From positions 110,827 to 170,356 of the forward strand of contig NZ_MJGI01000022.1 in the NCBI RefSeq assembly GCF_001864835.1: DNA of 59,530 nucleotides, read 5' to 3'. Source of the DNA: Curtobacterium sp. MCBA15_001. GTDB taxonomy: Bacteria; Actinomycetota; Actinomycetes; Actinomycetales; Microbacteriaceae. This document shows positions 8,677 through 16,396 of the stretch, in pieces. Position numbers and translations under genes: made by a program. A model generated the notes under the pieces. It did not search any database. It worked only from the letters and a program-made list of their open reading frames with translations, and was not told the DNA's origin. Every line of letters starts with the position of its first letter. Position 1 is the stretch's first letter.

Positions 8677-9761
8677 CGTTCGGTCCCCTCGATCGTCGCG
8701 ACGCGACCGTTGGCCGGGAGGCCCGGGTCGGCTTGGTTGGTGACCGTGCGGACGGCGGCGCCTCGCGTCTGGATCGCGCGCCGGGCCTCCTGGCCGTCAC
8801 GCCTGGACCGCTTGCGCTGGTCGCGCTCGTCCTTCGGCGGTCGGTTCGTCAACGCGAGGAACGCGAACGACAGGATGAAGGCAGCCAGCGCGATGATCAC
8901 CGCCTGCGCACTCGCGACGCCGTACTCGTTGAACGCGAACGCGTTCGTGTAGGCGGCGTAGTTCGGCGTGTACTCGGTGTCGATCGCCGGGGCGACCGTC
9001 GACAGGATCTGCGGTTCCGCGAACAGCTGCAGCGTGCCGATGATCGAGAACACCGTCGTCAGCACCAGGGCCGGCGCGATGAGCGGGATCTGGATGCGCC
9101 ATGCGACCTGGAAGGGGCCCGCGCCGTCCATCTTGGCCGCCTCGTAGACCTCGCCGGGGATCGACTTCAGCTGCGCCACGATGATGAGCATGTTGTAGCC
9201 GGTGTACGTCCACGTGACGATGTTCGCGATCGACCACAGCACGCTGTTCGCGCCGAGGAAGTCCGGCTGCAGCCCCATCGACTGCAGCAGCGACACGATG
9301 GGCGACAGGCCGGGCACGTACAGGAACGACCAGAGGATCGTCGCGATGACGCCCGGGACGCCGTACGGCATGAAGTAGACCGCGCGGAAGAACCCGGGCC
9401 AGCGGGCGCTCGCCGACTCCAGCAGCAGCGCCAGGATCGTGCACGCGATGATCATGATCGGGACCTGCACGATGCCGAACAGCAGCATCCGGCCGATCGA
9501 GGCGACGAAGCCGGAGTCGTTCAGCGCCGTGACGTAGTTGTCGAAGCCGGCGAAGCGTCCGGTGACACCGTCCTCGCCGAACAGGCCCTTGCGGTCGACG
9601 GTCGTGAAGCTCTGGAACAGCGCGCTGATGATCGGGATGATGAACGTCAGCACGAACAGGGCCAGGAACGGCGCGAGCAGGATCCACGGCGCACGCTTCT
9701 GCGCGCGGGTTGCCTTCGTGCTGGTGCGGAAGGCGGGCTTGGTGCTGGTCTGCTGGCTCAT
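8673..9761 (-). CDS. Sugar ABC transporter permease (MalF type)
   Basis: A 362-residue membrane permease of the CUT1 family with an N-terminal segment RAPWILLAPFLALFVLTFIIP and about six membrane helices. The EAA motif is at EVYEAAKMDGAGPFQVAWRIQIPL. The C-terminal tail after the last helix is long and basic (PPKDERDQRKRSRR onward, about 50 residues), longer than usual for the family. The ATG at 9761 overlaps the stop of the solute-binding protein gene (ATGA); the frame stays open upstream but only inside that gene. Confidence 0.92.
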   Translation of the reverse strand: MSQQTSTKPAFRTSTKATRAQKRAPWILLAPFLALFVLTFIIPIISALFQSFTTVDRKGLFGEDGVTGRFAGFDNYVTALNDSGFVASIGRMLLFGIVQVPIMIIACTILALLLESASARWPGFFRAVYFMPYGVPGVIATILWSFLYVPGLSPIVSLLQSMGLQPDFLGANSVLWSIANIVTWTYTGYNMLIIVAQLKSIPGEVYEAAKMDGAGPFQVAWRIQIPLIAPALVLTTVFSIIGTLQLFAEPQILSTVAPAIDTEYTPNYAAYTNAFAFNEYGVASAQAVIIALAAFILSFAFLALTNRPPKDERDQRKRSRRDGQEARRAIQTRGAAVRTVTNQADPGLPANGRVATIEGTER

Positions 9762-11122
9762 CGTGCCGTCCTGACGCTGAGGCCCTTTTCCTTGAACGAC
9801 TGCACGATCTCGGCCTGGGCGAGTTCGACGGCGTCGGAGAGCTTGAGGTTTCCGGTGATCTTGCGGCGGAACTGGTTCTGCAGCGACGTGAAGGCCGACT
9901 GCGTCACCGGGGACCACGACCAGTCCACGTTCTGCTCCTTGGCCGCGGGGACGAAGACGTCCTCGTTGTAGTTCTGCCCGGAGAACCACGCGCTCGGCTT
10001 CTGCCGCTGGGCGCCGATGTAGTCCTTGGCGGGCGACCACCCGATGCCGCAGTACTTGATCATCGCGTTGATGCCCTCCTCCGAGGTGGTCATCCACGTG
10101 ATGAACTCGAGTGCCTCCTTGGGGTGCTTGGCGTTCGCCAGGACCGCCGCGCTCGAGCCGCCGATCGCGCTCGAGCCGAAGCCGGACGCGTCCCACTTCT
10201 GCATCGGGGCGACCTTCCACTTGCCCTTGCCGCCCTGGATCGACTCGATGAGCGCGTCACCCCAGCTCGCGCTGGTGACGGCGGCGATCCGGCCGCTGGC
10301 GCACGCGGCGTACCACCCGGGGGAGTACGCGCCGGCGCTGGTGTCGACCAGGCCCGCGTCGATGCAGCCGTCGAAGAAGTCGGCGACCTTCATGGTGGCA
10401 TCGTCGGTCATGTCCACGACCCACTCGTCACCGTCGACCTTGAACCAGCGCGCGCCGGCCTGCTGGGCGTAGGCGGCGAACGGCGAGGCGTCGGCGACCG
10501 GGAACACCTCGAGGTAGTTCTGCTTGCCGGTCTTCCGGACCTTGTCGGCGAGCACCTTCCACTCGTCCCACGTCGCCGGGGGCTCGCCGCCCGCCTGCTC
10601 GAGGATCGCGGTCTGGTAGTAGAAGCCCATGGGGCCGGTGTCCTGCGGGATGCCGTAGACCCCGTCGACGAACTCGACCTGGGCCCAGGCGGCCTCGTCG
10701 TACTTCGACTGGAAGTCCTTCGCGCCGTAGCGGGCCAGGTCGACCAAGCCGTTGGCGAGCATGAACTCGGGGATCTGCCGGAGCTCGACCTGGCCGATGT
10801 CCGGGCCGCCGCCGGCCGCCAGCGCGGAGTACATCTTCTGGTACCCGCCGGAGTTGCCGCCGGGGATCCAGTTCGCCTGCACCTGGATCTTCGGGTTCTC
10901 GGCGTTCCAGACGTCGCAGACCTTCTGCAGGTCCTTGAGCCAGGCCCAGTAGGTCAGCGTGACGGTCTCACCGCCGGCTGCGGCCGGGATCAACCCGGCC
11001 TTGTTCACGTTCGTCGACCCGGGCACCGCGCAGCCGGCCAGCAGACCGGTGGCTGCAGCACCGATCCCGAATCCGAACAGCTGTCGTCGCGTGAAGGGTC
11101 GTCGTGGGGTCGTGGGCGTCAT
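9758..11122 (-). CDS. Sugar ABC transporter solute-binding lipoprotein, Tat-type signal
   Basis: A 454-residue extracellular solute-binding protein (family 1). The N-terminus has a twin-arginine motif FTRRQLFGFGIG followed by a lipobox LLAGC, so it is probably exported folded by Tat and then lipidated. Typical family stretches include GVYGIPQDTGPMGFYYQ and KHPKEALEFITWMTTSEEG. ATG 11122 is preceded by GAGGTG at a good distance; a longer in-frame start at 11164 adds a non-signal-like extension. It heads the operon ending in lacZ, so the ligand is probably a beta-galactoside, but this is inferred from context. Confidence 0.92.
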   Translation of the reverse strand: MTPTTPRRPFTRRQLFGFGIGAAATGLLAGCAVPGSTNVNKAGLIPAAAGGETVTLTYWAWLKDLQKVCDVWNAENPKIQVQANWIPGGNSGGYQKMYSALAAGGGPDIGQVELRQIPEFMLANGLVDLARYGAKDFQSKYDEAAWAQVEFVDGVYGIPQDTGPMGFYYQTAILEQAGGEPPATWDEWKVLADKVRKTGKQNYLEVFPVADASPFAAYAQQAGARWFKVDGDEWVVDMTDDATMKVADFFDGCIDAGLVDTSAGAYSPGWYAACASGRIAAVTSASWGDALIESIQGGKGKWKVAPMQKWDASGFGSSAIGGSSAAVLANAKHPKEALEFITWMTTSEEGINAMIKYCGIGWSPAKDYIGAQRQKPSAWFSGQNYNEDVFVPAAKEQNVDWSWSPVTQSAFTSLQNQFRRKITGNLKLSDAVELAQAEIVQSFKEKGLSVRTAR

Positions 11123-11201
11123 TGCCTGCACCTCGGTTCGTCGGCGATCGGGTTGCACCTGCACTCTTCCACAGAACCGAGTGATGCTGGGCTTCTACGG
11201 A

Positions 11202-11267
11202 CTGGGTGTTCGCTCCGACTGCGGGTCCGGTGTCGGAGGCGGCCGTGGGTCTGGGTGTTCGCTCCGA
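11202..11267. promoter_or_regulatory. Pair of 17-bp direct repeats, candidate operators
   Basis: The 17-base sequence CTGGGTGTTCGCTCCGA occurs exactly at 11202-11218 and again at 11251-11267, start-to-start distance 49 bases. Both copies lie in the divergent region between the lac-type operon (start 11122) and the Vms1-like gene (start 11364). Exact 17-base duplication in a non-coding region suggests a regulator-binding site. No regulator gene is adjacent, so the binding protein is unknown. Confidence 0.4.
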
Positions 11268-11363
11268 TCGCGGACACGGGGTGCGTTGCAGGAGCAGGGT
11301 GGTCGGCACGTGAGAGCGCAGGGGCTCGGCGAGTTCCTGCTTCGTCCTACCGAAGGAGCTGCC

Positions 11364-12512
11364 ATGACGTCGACCAACGCCACGAACGAACTGCACCGGG
11401 TCCTCGGGCACCGGCTGGAACGCGGAGGGACGTGGGCGTGGGCGTACGTCGACGCCTCCGGCAACGTCGAGGACCCTCGTCGGCAGGCCGCACTCAAGCT
11501 CCGCGGGGTCGAGGAGTCCCTGCGGGCCTCCGGCTCGGACACCGCTGCGGTCGACGTGATCGCCGGCGAGCTCGAGGACACCCCCGGCGTGCCGTCACCC
11601 GTCGCCCGGTACGTGCTCGTGCACGACGGGGAGCTCGTGCTGAGCGAGGTGCTGCCCGGCCCGATGCAGGCGGGCGAGTCGATCGGGGTCGGAGCCGTCC
11701 CCGACCTGGTCCCGCTCGTGGCGCACCGGCCGATCGAGCTGCCGTTCCTGGTCGTGCAGGTCGGCAAGGACGGTGGCGGGTACCGCGCCTTCAAGCTCGG
11801 GCACCCGGCGACCTCGGACGACGAGGAACGGATCACCGGGGAGACGTTCGACCAGCACAAGGTGAAGGGCGGGTTCGGCGACTGGAAGCAGCCGCGCTGG
11901 CAGAGCCGCACCGAGGAGGTCTGGCGGCAGAACACCGCCGAGGTCGCCGCCGCGATCGACAAGGCCGTCGCCCGGCTCACCCCCGCGTTGATCGTCGTCG
12001 CCGGCGACCAGCAGGCCCGCCCGATGCTCATCGAACGGCTGTCGTCGGACGCGCGGAAGCTCGTCAGCGAGGTCCCCGGCGGCGGCTTCGACGAGACCGT
12101 CCTCGGCGACCACGTGCGCGTCGCCCTCGCCCGGGTCATCGCCACGCACCGCCACGACGTCGAGGACCTGCTCCGCGGCCACGTCGGACGCGGTGACAAC
12201 CAGGCCGTGACCGGACTCGGCCCGGTCGTCGAGGCGCTGCAGCAGGCGCAGGGGGCGACGATCGCCCTCGACGCGGTGGCCATCGGGGACCGGACGCTGC
12301 TCGCACTCGGGGCAGCGCCGTGGATCGCGACCGCGCCGGAGCAGGCCTCGGGCGTCCCGGTGATCGGCCCCGTGCCCGCGGTGTGCGCGCTGGTGCGCGC
12401 CGCGGTGCTGACGGACGCCGAGCTCGTGCTGGTCAACGCCGCGTCGTTGCCCGGGGGTGCGGCCGCCGCGGCGCTCCTCCGCTGGCCGGTGGGGCCGACC
12501 GTCCCGGCCTGA
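11364..12512 (+). CDS. Vms1/Ankzf1-like (Rv2629 family) protein
   Basis: A 382-residue soluble protein resembling mycobacterial Rv2629 and the bacterial eRF1-like (baeRF) group, which public databases label Vms1/Ankzf1 family peptidyl-tRNA hydrolase. The diagnostic central stretch is HKVKGGFGDWKQPRWQ near residues 165-180, followed by a helical region and an RNase-H-like segment PALIVVAGDQQARP. The eukaryotic relatives release stalled nascent chains from ribosomes; the bacterial activity is not firmly known. The ATG has GAAGGAG upstream; the open frame extends far upstream without protein-like character. It is transcribed alone. Confidence 0.8.
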   Translation: MTSTNATNELHRVLGHRLERGGTWAWAYVDASGNVEDPRRQAALKLRGVEESLRASGSDTAAVDVIAGELEDTPGVPSPVARYVLVHDGELVLSEVLPGPMQAGESIGVGAVPDLVPLVAHRPIELPFLVVQVGKDGGGYRAFKLGHPATSDDEERITGETFDQHKVKGGFGDWKQPRWQSRTEEVWRQNTAEVAAAIDKAVARLTPALIVVAGDQQARPMLIERLSSDARKLVSEVPGGGFDETVLGDHVRVALARVIATHRHDVEDLLRGHVGRGDNQAVTGLGPVVEALQQAQGATIALDAVAIGDRTLLALGAAPWIATAPEQASGVPVIGPVPAVCALVRAAVLTDAELVLVNAASLPGGAAAAALLRWPVGPTVPA

Positions 12513-12533
12513 GTCCCACGGGCTGCTCCGTGC

Positions 12534-12552
12534 CGTCCGGCGTCGTCGGACG
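12534..12552. terminator. Short hairpin between convergent genes
   Basis: A 6-bp stem CGTCCG/CGGACG with a 7-base loop between the ends of the Vms1-like gene and the MFS gene. It is weak and has no U-tract. Confidence 0.25.
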
Positions 12553-12566
12553 CGCGGTCGGGACGG

Positions 12567-13769
12567 TCAGTCGTGGGAGCGGTCGGCCCGGGGCACCAGG
12601 GGGAGCGCGAGCAGCGGCAGGACGGCCACGATGCCGAACGACGCCGCGAACCCGAGCGCCCCGACCAGCGCGCCGATGCCCGGGCCGACGGCGCTCGCCG
12701 CGATGAACTGTCCGGTGTTCTGCGCTCCCAGGGCACGTCCCGACCAGAAGGGCCCCGCCGCCTCGGCCACCGACGTGTACGCCAGCCCGTTGTCCGCGAC
12801 CGTCACGCTCGTCGCCATGACCAGGAACACCGCGGCCCCGGCCAGGTGCGTGACGTCGACGACCGCCAACACGGCCATCACCACCGCCGCGCTCACGGCC
12901 ACGACCCGCAGCGGCCCGACCCGGGACCCCGCGCGGTCGCTCCACACGCCGACCAGGATCCGGCCGATCGCGCCGACGAACTGTGACGCTCCGACCAGCA
13001 GTCCGGCCGCGGGCGTCGACCACCCGAGTCCCACGAGCCAGACCAGGCCGTACGTCGACAGGGTGAACTGCGGCACCACCAGCAGGACCGACACCGCGTG
13101 CACCCGCCACAGGAACCCGTCCGTCCGGTAGGGGTTCGCCGTGACGGCCACCGGTGCGCTCGAGCGCGCAGGGCGCGGCGGGTTCGCGATGCCGATCGCG
13201 CACGCCACCGCCAGCACGCCACACAGGACGATCGGCAGCACCAGTGCCGCCCGGATGCCCGAACCCTCGGCGAACTGCGGCACGGTGACAGCCGCGAGCG
13301 TCACCCCGAGCGGCTGGGACATCTGCCGGATCCCCATCGCCAGGCCCCGCCGCTCCTTCGGGAACCACCCGACGACGACCCGGCCGCTCGCCGCGTTCGT
13401 CGACGCGCTCGTCATCCCGGCTGCCAGGAAGGCCAGGCCGAGCAGCACGGGGTCACCACCGGCCACCCAGGCTCCGACGACGGCCAGGGTCGTCAGGACC
13501 AGTCCGCCGGCGATCACGACGCGCTCGCCGACCCGGTCCGTCAGTGCGCCCCAGGCGATGAGCGTCAGCACCATGCCGAACGTCGGCGCGGCGGCGAGCA
13601 CACCGGCGAGGGCGAGCGGCGTCCCCTGCGCGTGCAGGTACGGGATGAGCAGGGCCGGAGCCGAGACGACGAGGGTGCCCGCTGCCTGGGCCGCGACACC
13701 GAGCGCGAGCATCGTCCACGCGCGGGTCGGGATGCGGGTGGTCGGGGTGGCAGGAGCGGTGGTGGTCAC
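12567..13769 (-). CDS. MFS transporter
   Basis: A 400-residue major facilitator with about 12 membrane segments. The family loop between segments 2 and 3 reads GALTDRVGERVVIAGG, and GWFPKERRGLAMGIRQM corresponds to the conserved 4-5 loop region. The length and absence of a central insert suggest a 12-helix transporter for a small organic compound; the substrate is unknown. GTG 13769 is chosen because a longer TTG start would place the start codon inside the palindromic operators at 13797-13821. It is divergent from, and probably repressed by, the neighbouring GntR/FCD regulator. Confidence 0.87.
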   Translation of the reverse strand: MTTTAPATPTTRIPTRAWTMLALGVAAQAAGTLVVSAPALLIPYLHAQGTPLALAGVLAAAPTFGMVLTLIAWGALTDRVGERVVIAGGLVLTTLAVVGAWVAGGDPVLLGLAFLAAGMTSASTNAASGRVVVGWFPKERRGLAMGIRQMSQPLGVTLAAVTVPQFAEGSGIRAALVLPIVLCGVLAVACAIGIANPPRPARSSAPVAVTANPYRTDGFLWRVHAVSVLLVVPQFTLSTYGLVWLVGLGWSTPAAGLLVGASQFVGAIGRILVGVWSDRAGSRVGPLRVVAVSAAVVMAVLAVVDVTHLAGAAVFLVMATSVTVADNGLAYTSVAEAAGPFWSGRALGAQNTGQFIAASAVGPGIGALVGALGFAASFGIVAVLPLLALPLVPRADRSHD

Positions 13770-13796
13770 GAGGGCGTCGTTTCGTCGCGGAACTGA

Positions 13797-13821
13797 TTGG
13801 TATACCAAAACGGTATACCAT
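13797..13821. promoter_or_regulatory. Twin palindromic operators of the GntR/MFS divergon
   Basis: TTGGTATACCAA (13797-13808) is a perfect 12-bp palindrome. Thirteen bases further on, ACGGTATACCAT (13810-13821) repeats its GGTATACC core. Both lie between the MFS start (13769) and the regulator start (13853). TGGT-N2-ACCA cores are typical of GntR/FadR-type operators, so this is the likely site of autoregulation and of MFS repression. Confidence 0.75.
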
Positions 13822-13852
13822 CAGACGTCGACCGCCACTAGGCTGATCTGCC

Positions 13853-14554
13853 GTGACCGAACCGACCGACGAGACGCCGGTGTCGCAGACGGCCCAGCTC
13901 TACGACAACCTGCGCGCTGCGATCCTGACGCTCGACATCGCACCGGGCGAGCGCATCTCCGAGCGCGGCCTCGAGGCACGCTTCCACGCGTCACGGACGC
14001 CCGTCCGAGCCGCACTGTCGCGGCTCGAGCGCGAGGGACTCATCCTGCACGAGGGCCGCTCGTGGACGGTCACGCCGATCGACCTGGACGAGATCGCCTC
14101 GCTCGCCGAGCTGCGTGGCGTGCTCGAGCCCGCCGCTGCCCGGCTCGCCGTCGCCCGCGCCGACGACGGTGCGCTCGCCGAGGTCCGCGCGCACCTCGAC
14201 GCCCTCCGCCCGACGCCGGACCGCGAGTCCGGCATCCGGATGGGCTCGACGTTCCACCTGGACCTGGCCGCGCTCGGCGACAACCGCTTCATCACGGACG
14301 CCATCGCGGACGCGCTGACCCGGCTCGAGCGCACCCGCTGGATCGAGGTCCGCACGCCCGAGGCCCGCGACGCTGCGTGGGACGAGCACAGCGCGATCCT
14401 CGACGCGGTGCAGGCCGGGAACGCCGACGCAGCAGCGGACCTGTTGGCCGCCCACGTCGCCGGAACCAACGACCGCCTGCTCGCGTTCATCGCGCAGGAG
14501 CGTCGGCGCCTCCGCGGAGCGGGCATGGCGATCGTCGGGTCCACCGAGCGCTGA
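13853..14554 (+). CDS. GntR family transcriptional regulator, FCD domain
   Basis: A 233-residue regulator. The winged helix-turn-helix spans about residues 12-75 with the GntR pattern LYDNLRAAILTLDIAPGERI and ASRTPVRAALSRLEREGLI. The C-terminal FCD effector domain (about 85-215) shows ELRGVLEPAAARLA, the metal-ligand-like H in FHLDLAALGDNRF, and DEHSAILDAVQAGNADAA. It should bind the twin palindromes just upstream and control the divergent MFS gene and itself. The GTG start lies 8 bases after a TAGGCT -10-like box with no Shine-Dalgarno, suggesting a leaderless or nearly leaderless mRNA. The effector is unknown. Confidence 0.9.
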   Translation: MTEPTDETPVSQTAQLYDNLRAAILTLDIAPGERISERGLEARFHASRTPVRAALSRLEREGLILHEGRSWTVTPIDLDEIASLAELRGVLEPAAARLAVARADDGALAEVRAHLDALRPTPDRESGIRMGSTFHLDLAALGDNRFITDAIADALTRLERTRWIEVRTPEARDAAWDEHSAILDAVQAGNADAAADLLAAHVAGTNDRLLAFIAQERRRLRGAGMAIVGSTER

Positions 14555-14660
14555 CGGCGGTCGCGGTGCCCACGCACCGTCGTGTCCACTGACCGTCGCG
14601 ACCACCCGGGGTGCCGCGCCCGCCCTGTCGGTGAGCGGGGCCTCCAGGCGGGTGTCGCGG

Positions 14661-14798
14661 TTACTCGATCCGCGACGCGTCGTCGAGGTCGTCCACCGGG
14701 ATCGCGCCCGTGCGCTCGAGGAGCGCGTCGCGCACCTCGGCTTCATCGCGGCTCACGCGGATCGCGTCGCGGCGTCCTGAATGCGTCGACTGTGACAT
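14661..14798 (-). CDS. Small hypothetical protein, 45 residues
   Basis: A short reading frame starting MSQSTHSGRRDAIRVSRDEA and ending DDLDDASRIE before TAA. It has a good ribosome site (GAAGGA, 8 bases before ATG), no other gene overlaps it, and the protein is charged and helical with Arg/Asp/Glu-rich composition. There are no membrane segments or known motifs. The ribosome site and the lack of competing genes support it being real, but no function can be offered. An imperfect hairpin in 14598-14660 may end its transcript or that of the GntR gene. Confidence 0.55.
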   Translation of the reverse strand: MSQSTHSGRRDAIRVSRDEAEVRDALLERTGAIPVDDLDDASRIE

Positions 14799-15009
14799 CT
14801 GGTCGTCCTTCCCGAAGGCGGGCGGTCGCCCGCTGATCCTGGTTCCTCACGGGACTCACTGAGGTCGCCCCAGTGTGGTCCGCAGCATCCGCGAACCGCA
14901 AGGGTCTCCGGGCGACTGTGGAGAACTCAGGCACGGGGCCGTGCCTAGGATGGTCCGCTGTCGGGGTGGCTCGCCTGCGGCGGATCGCTCACCGGACGGG
15001 AGGCCCTGG

Positions 15010-16110
15010 TTGCCCGAGCAGCGCACGGCGCCTCCCACGGTCTACGACGTCGCCTCGGCCGCCGGCGTCTCCATCGCCACCGTCTCCCGCGTGCTGCGCA
15101 CGCCGGACGCGGTCCGCGAAGGCACGCGCGACCGGGTCCAGGCCGCGATCCGCAGCCTCGGGTACGTCCCCTCGGGCAACGCCAGAGCGCTCGCGGGTCG
15201 GCGCACCGGCGTGATCGGCCTGCTGCTGCCGGGGTTCGACGTCGTCGCGGACGAGCGACCGGGGCTCGTGACCGACGGCGGCGTCCGCGTGGTCGACGAC
15301 CGTCGGCACGTGACGCAGCCCTTCGCGTCCAACCTGTACTTCGACGAGGTCCTGCGCGGCGCCGAGACCGAGGCCTGGCAGCGCGGTCTGGCGCTCATGG
15401 TCGCCGCCGGACGCGGCCCGTCCCGCGACGTCATCGTGAACGACGTCGCCGGCCGCGTCGACGGCCTGGCGGTCCTGGCGCAGACCGTGCCGGACGAGCT
15501 CCTCGAGCACGTGGCGCGGCGCATCCCGGTCGTGGTGCTCGCCGACGACCGGCGCTCGCACGGCTTCGACTCGGTGAGCGTCGACAACGCCGCCGGCATG
15601 CGCACGCTGGCGTCGCACGTGATCGGACGTCTGGGCGTCCGGTCGATCGCCTACGTCGCCGGCCCCGTGGACTCCCCGGACGACCTGGAGCGGGCGGCGG
15701 GCTTCGCGGCGGCGCTCGCCGACCACGGCGTCGACCCGGCCTCCGTGCGGACCGTGCACGGGGACTTCGGTCGGGTCCGAGCGCGGGAGCTCGCGGTGGA
15801 CCTGGTGGCCGCCGGCATCCCGCGCGCCGTCGTCTGCTCGAACGACCAGTCCGCGCTCGGGGTGCTCGACGCGGTGCTCGCGGCCGGGCTCCGGGTGCCG
15901 GAGGACGTCGTCGTCACGGGCTTCGACGGCATCGACGCGGGGCGGTTCGCGGCACCGCCGCTGACCACCGTGCACCAGCCGATGGGGGCGCTCGGGCGGG
16001 CCGCCGTCGAGGCCATCGTGGACCGGCTCGAGCACCCCGAAGGGCCGGCGCGTGCGACCCGGCTGCCCGTCGAGGTCCTGCTGCGCGAGAGCTGCCCCCC
16101 GCAGCTCTGA
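15010..16110 (+). CDS. LacI family transcriptional regulator
   Basis: A 366-residue LacI/GalR-type repressor. The N-terminal helix-turn-helix reads VYDVASAAGVSIATVSRVL, followed by the hinge-helix stretch YVPSGNARALAGRRTGVIG and a periplasmic-binding-protein-like effector domain ending LLREQ-like (LLRESCPPQL). A small insert near residues 85-110 (DERPGLVTDGGVRVVDDRRH) lengthens the first strand region relative to typical LacI proteins. The TTG start has GGGAGG 7 bases upstream. It lies directly ahead of the beta-glucoside-type transport operon, whose promoter carries a LacI-style operator, so it is the likely local repressor with a sugar inducer. Confidence 0.92.
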   Translation: MPEQRTAPPTVYDVASAAGVSIATVSRVLRTPDAVREGTRDRVQAAIRSLGYVPSGNARALAGRRTGVIGLLLPGFDVVADERPGLVTDGGVRVVDDRRHVTQPFASNLYFDEVLRGAETEAWQRGLALMVAAGRGPSRDVIVNDVAGRVDGLAVLAQTVPDELLEHVARRIPVVVLADDRRSHGFDSVSVDNAAGMRTLASHVIGRLGVRSIAYVAGPVDSPDDLERAAGFAAALADHGVDPASVRTVHGDFGRVRARELAVDLVAAGIPRAVVCSNDQSALGVLDAVLAAGLRVPEDVVVTGFDGIDAGRFAAPPLTTVHQPMGALGRAAVEAIVDRLEHPEGPARATRLPVEVLLRESCPPQL

Positions 16111-16152
16111 CGCGGGTGCCCGCACGGTGCGCGATCCTGCGGGCGACTGCGC

Positions 16153-16268
16153 CCTCGCACCGTGCGAGGTGCGCCGCTGGTGCGAGGTTGCACGCCACGT
16201 GCGCCGCAACGCCCTCGCACCGCGCCGACGACCTCGCACGTGCGCGCGGCGACGCGGGTGCCTCGCAC
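16153..16268. repeat. Cluster of CCTCGCAC/GTGCGAGG 8-mers
   Basis: Six copies of an 8-mer lie within 116 bases: forward at 16153, 16213, 16232 and 16261, and inverted at 16162 and 16180. The first pair forms the near-palindrome CCTCGCACCGTGCGAGG. The block lies in the 286-base gap between the LacI-type gene and the next operon, upstream of its promoter. It could be a terminator cluster or a protein-binding array. Confidence 0.4.
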
Positions 16269-16330
16269 CGTGCGCGCGACCTGCGCCCCGCCAGCGCCGC
16301 CGTGTACCGGGGGACGCAACAACTCCGCGC

Positions 16331-16359
16331 TTGCGCCGCGCGATGTAAGCGCATACATT
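16331..16359 (+). promoter_or_regulatory. Promoter of the beta-glucoside-type operon
   Basis: A -35-like TTGCGC (16331-16336) and -10-like TACATT (16354-16359) with a 17-base spacer, 37 bases before the start codon of the binding protein. The operator at 16343-16358 covers the spacer and the -10. Confidence 0.5.
16343..16358. promoter_or_regulatory. LacI-type operator
   Basis: ATGTAAGCGCATACAT is a 16-bp palindrome with one mismatched pair and the central GC-GC core of LacI-family operators (compare the common form TGTAAGCGCTTACA). Its position over the -10 region predicts repression by blocking RNA polymerase, most likely by the LacI-type protein encoded just upstream. Confidence 0.75.
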
Positions 16360-16396
16360 GACCAGGTACCCACTCGACACGGAGGTCGACCGAGCA

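Noticed and set aside
4706..8800. A single 1364-residue LacZ-containing protein
   Set aside because: The upstream 350 codons are the permease gene in another frame; the LacZ part starts properly at TTG 7744 overlapping the permease stop.
14875..15009. Longer N-terminus for the LacI-type regulator
   Set aside because: LacI proteins start directly before the helix-turn-helix; the TTG at 15010 has GGGAGG upstream, and the extension has no family similarity.
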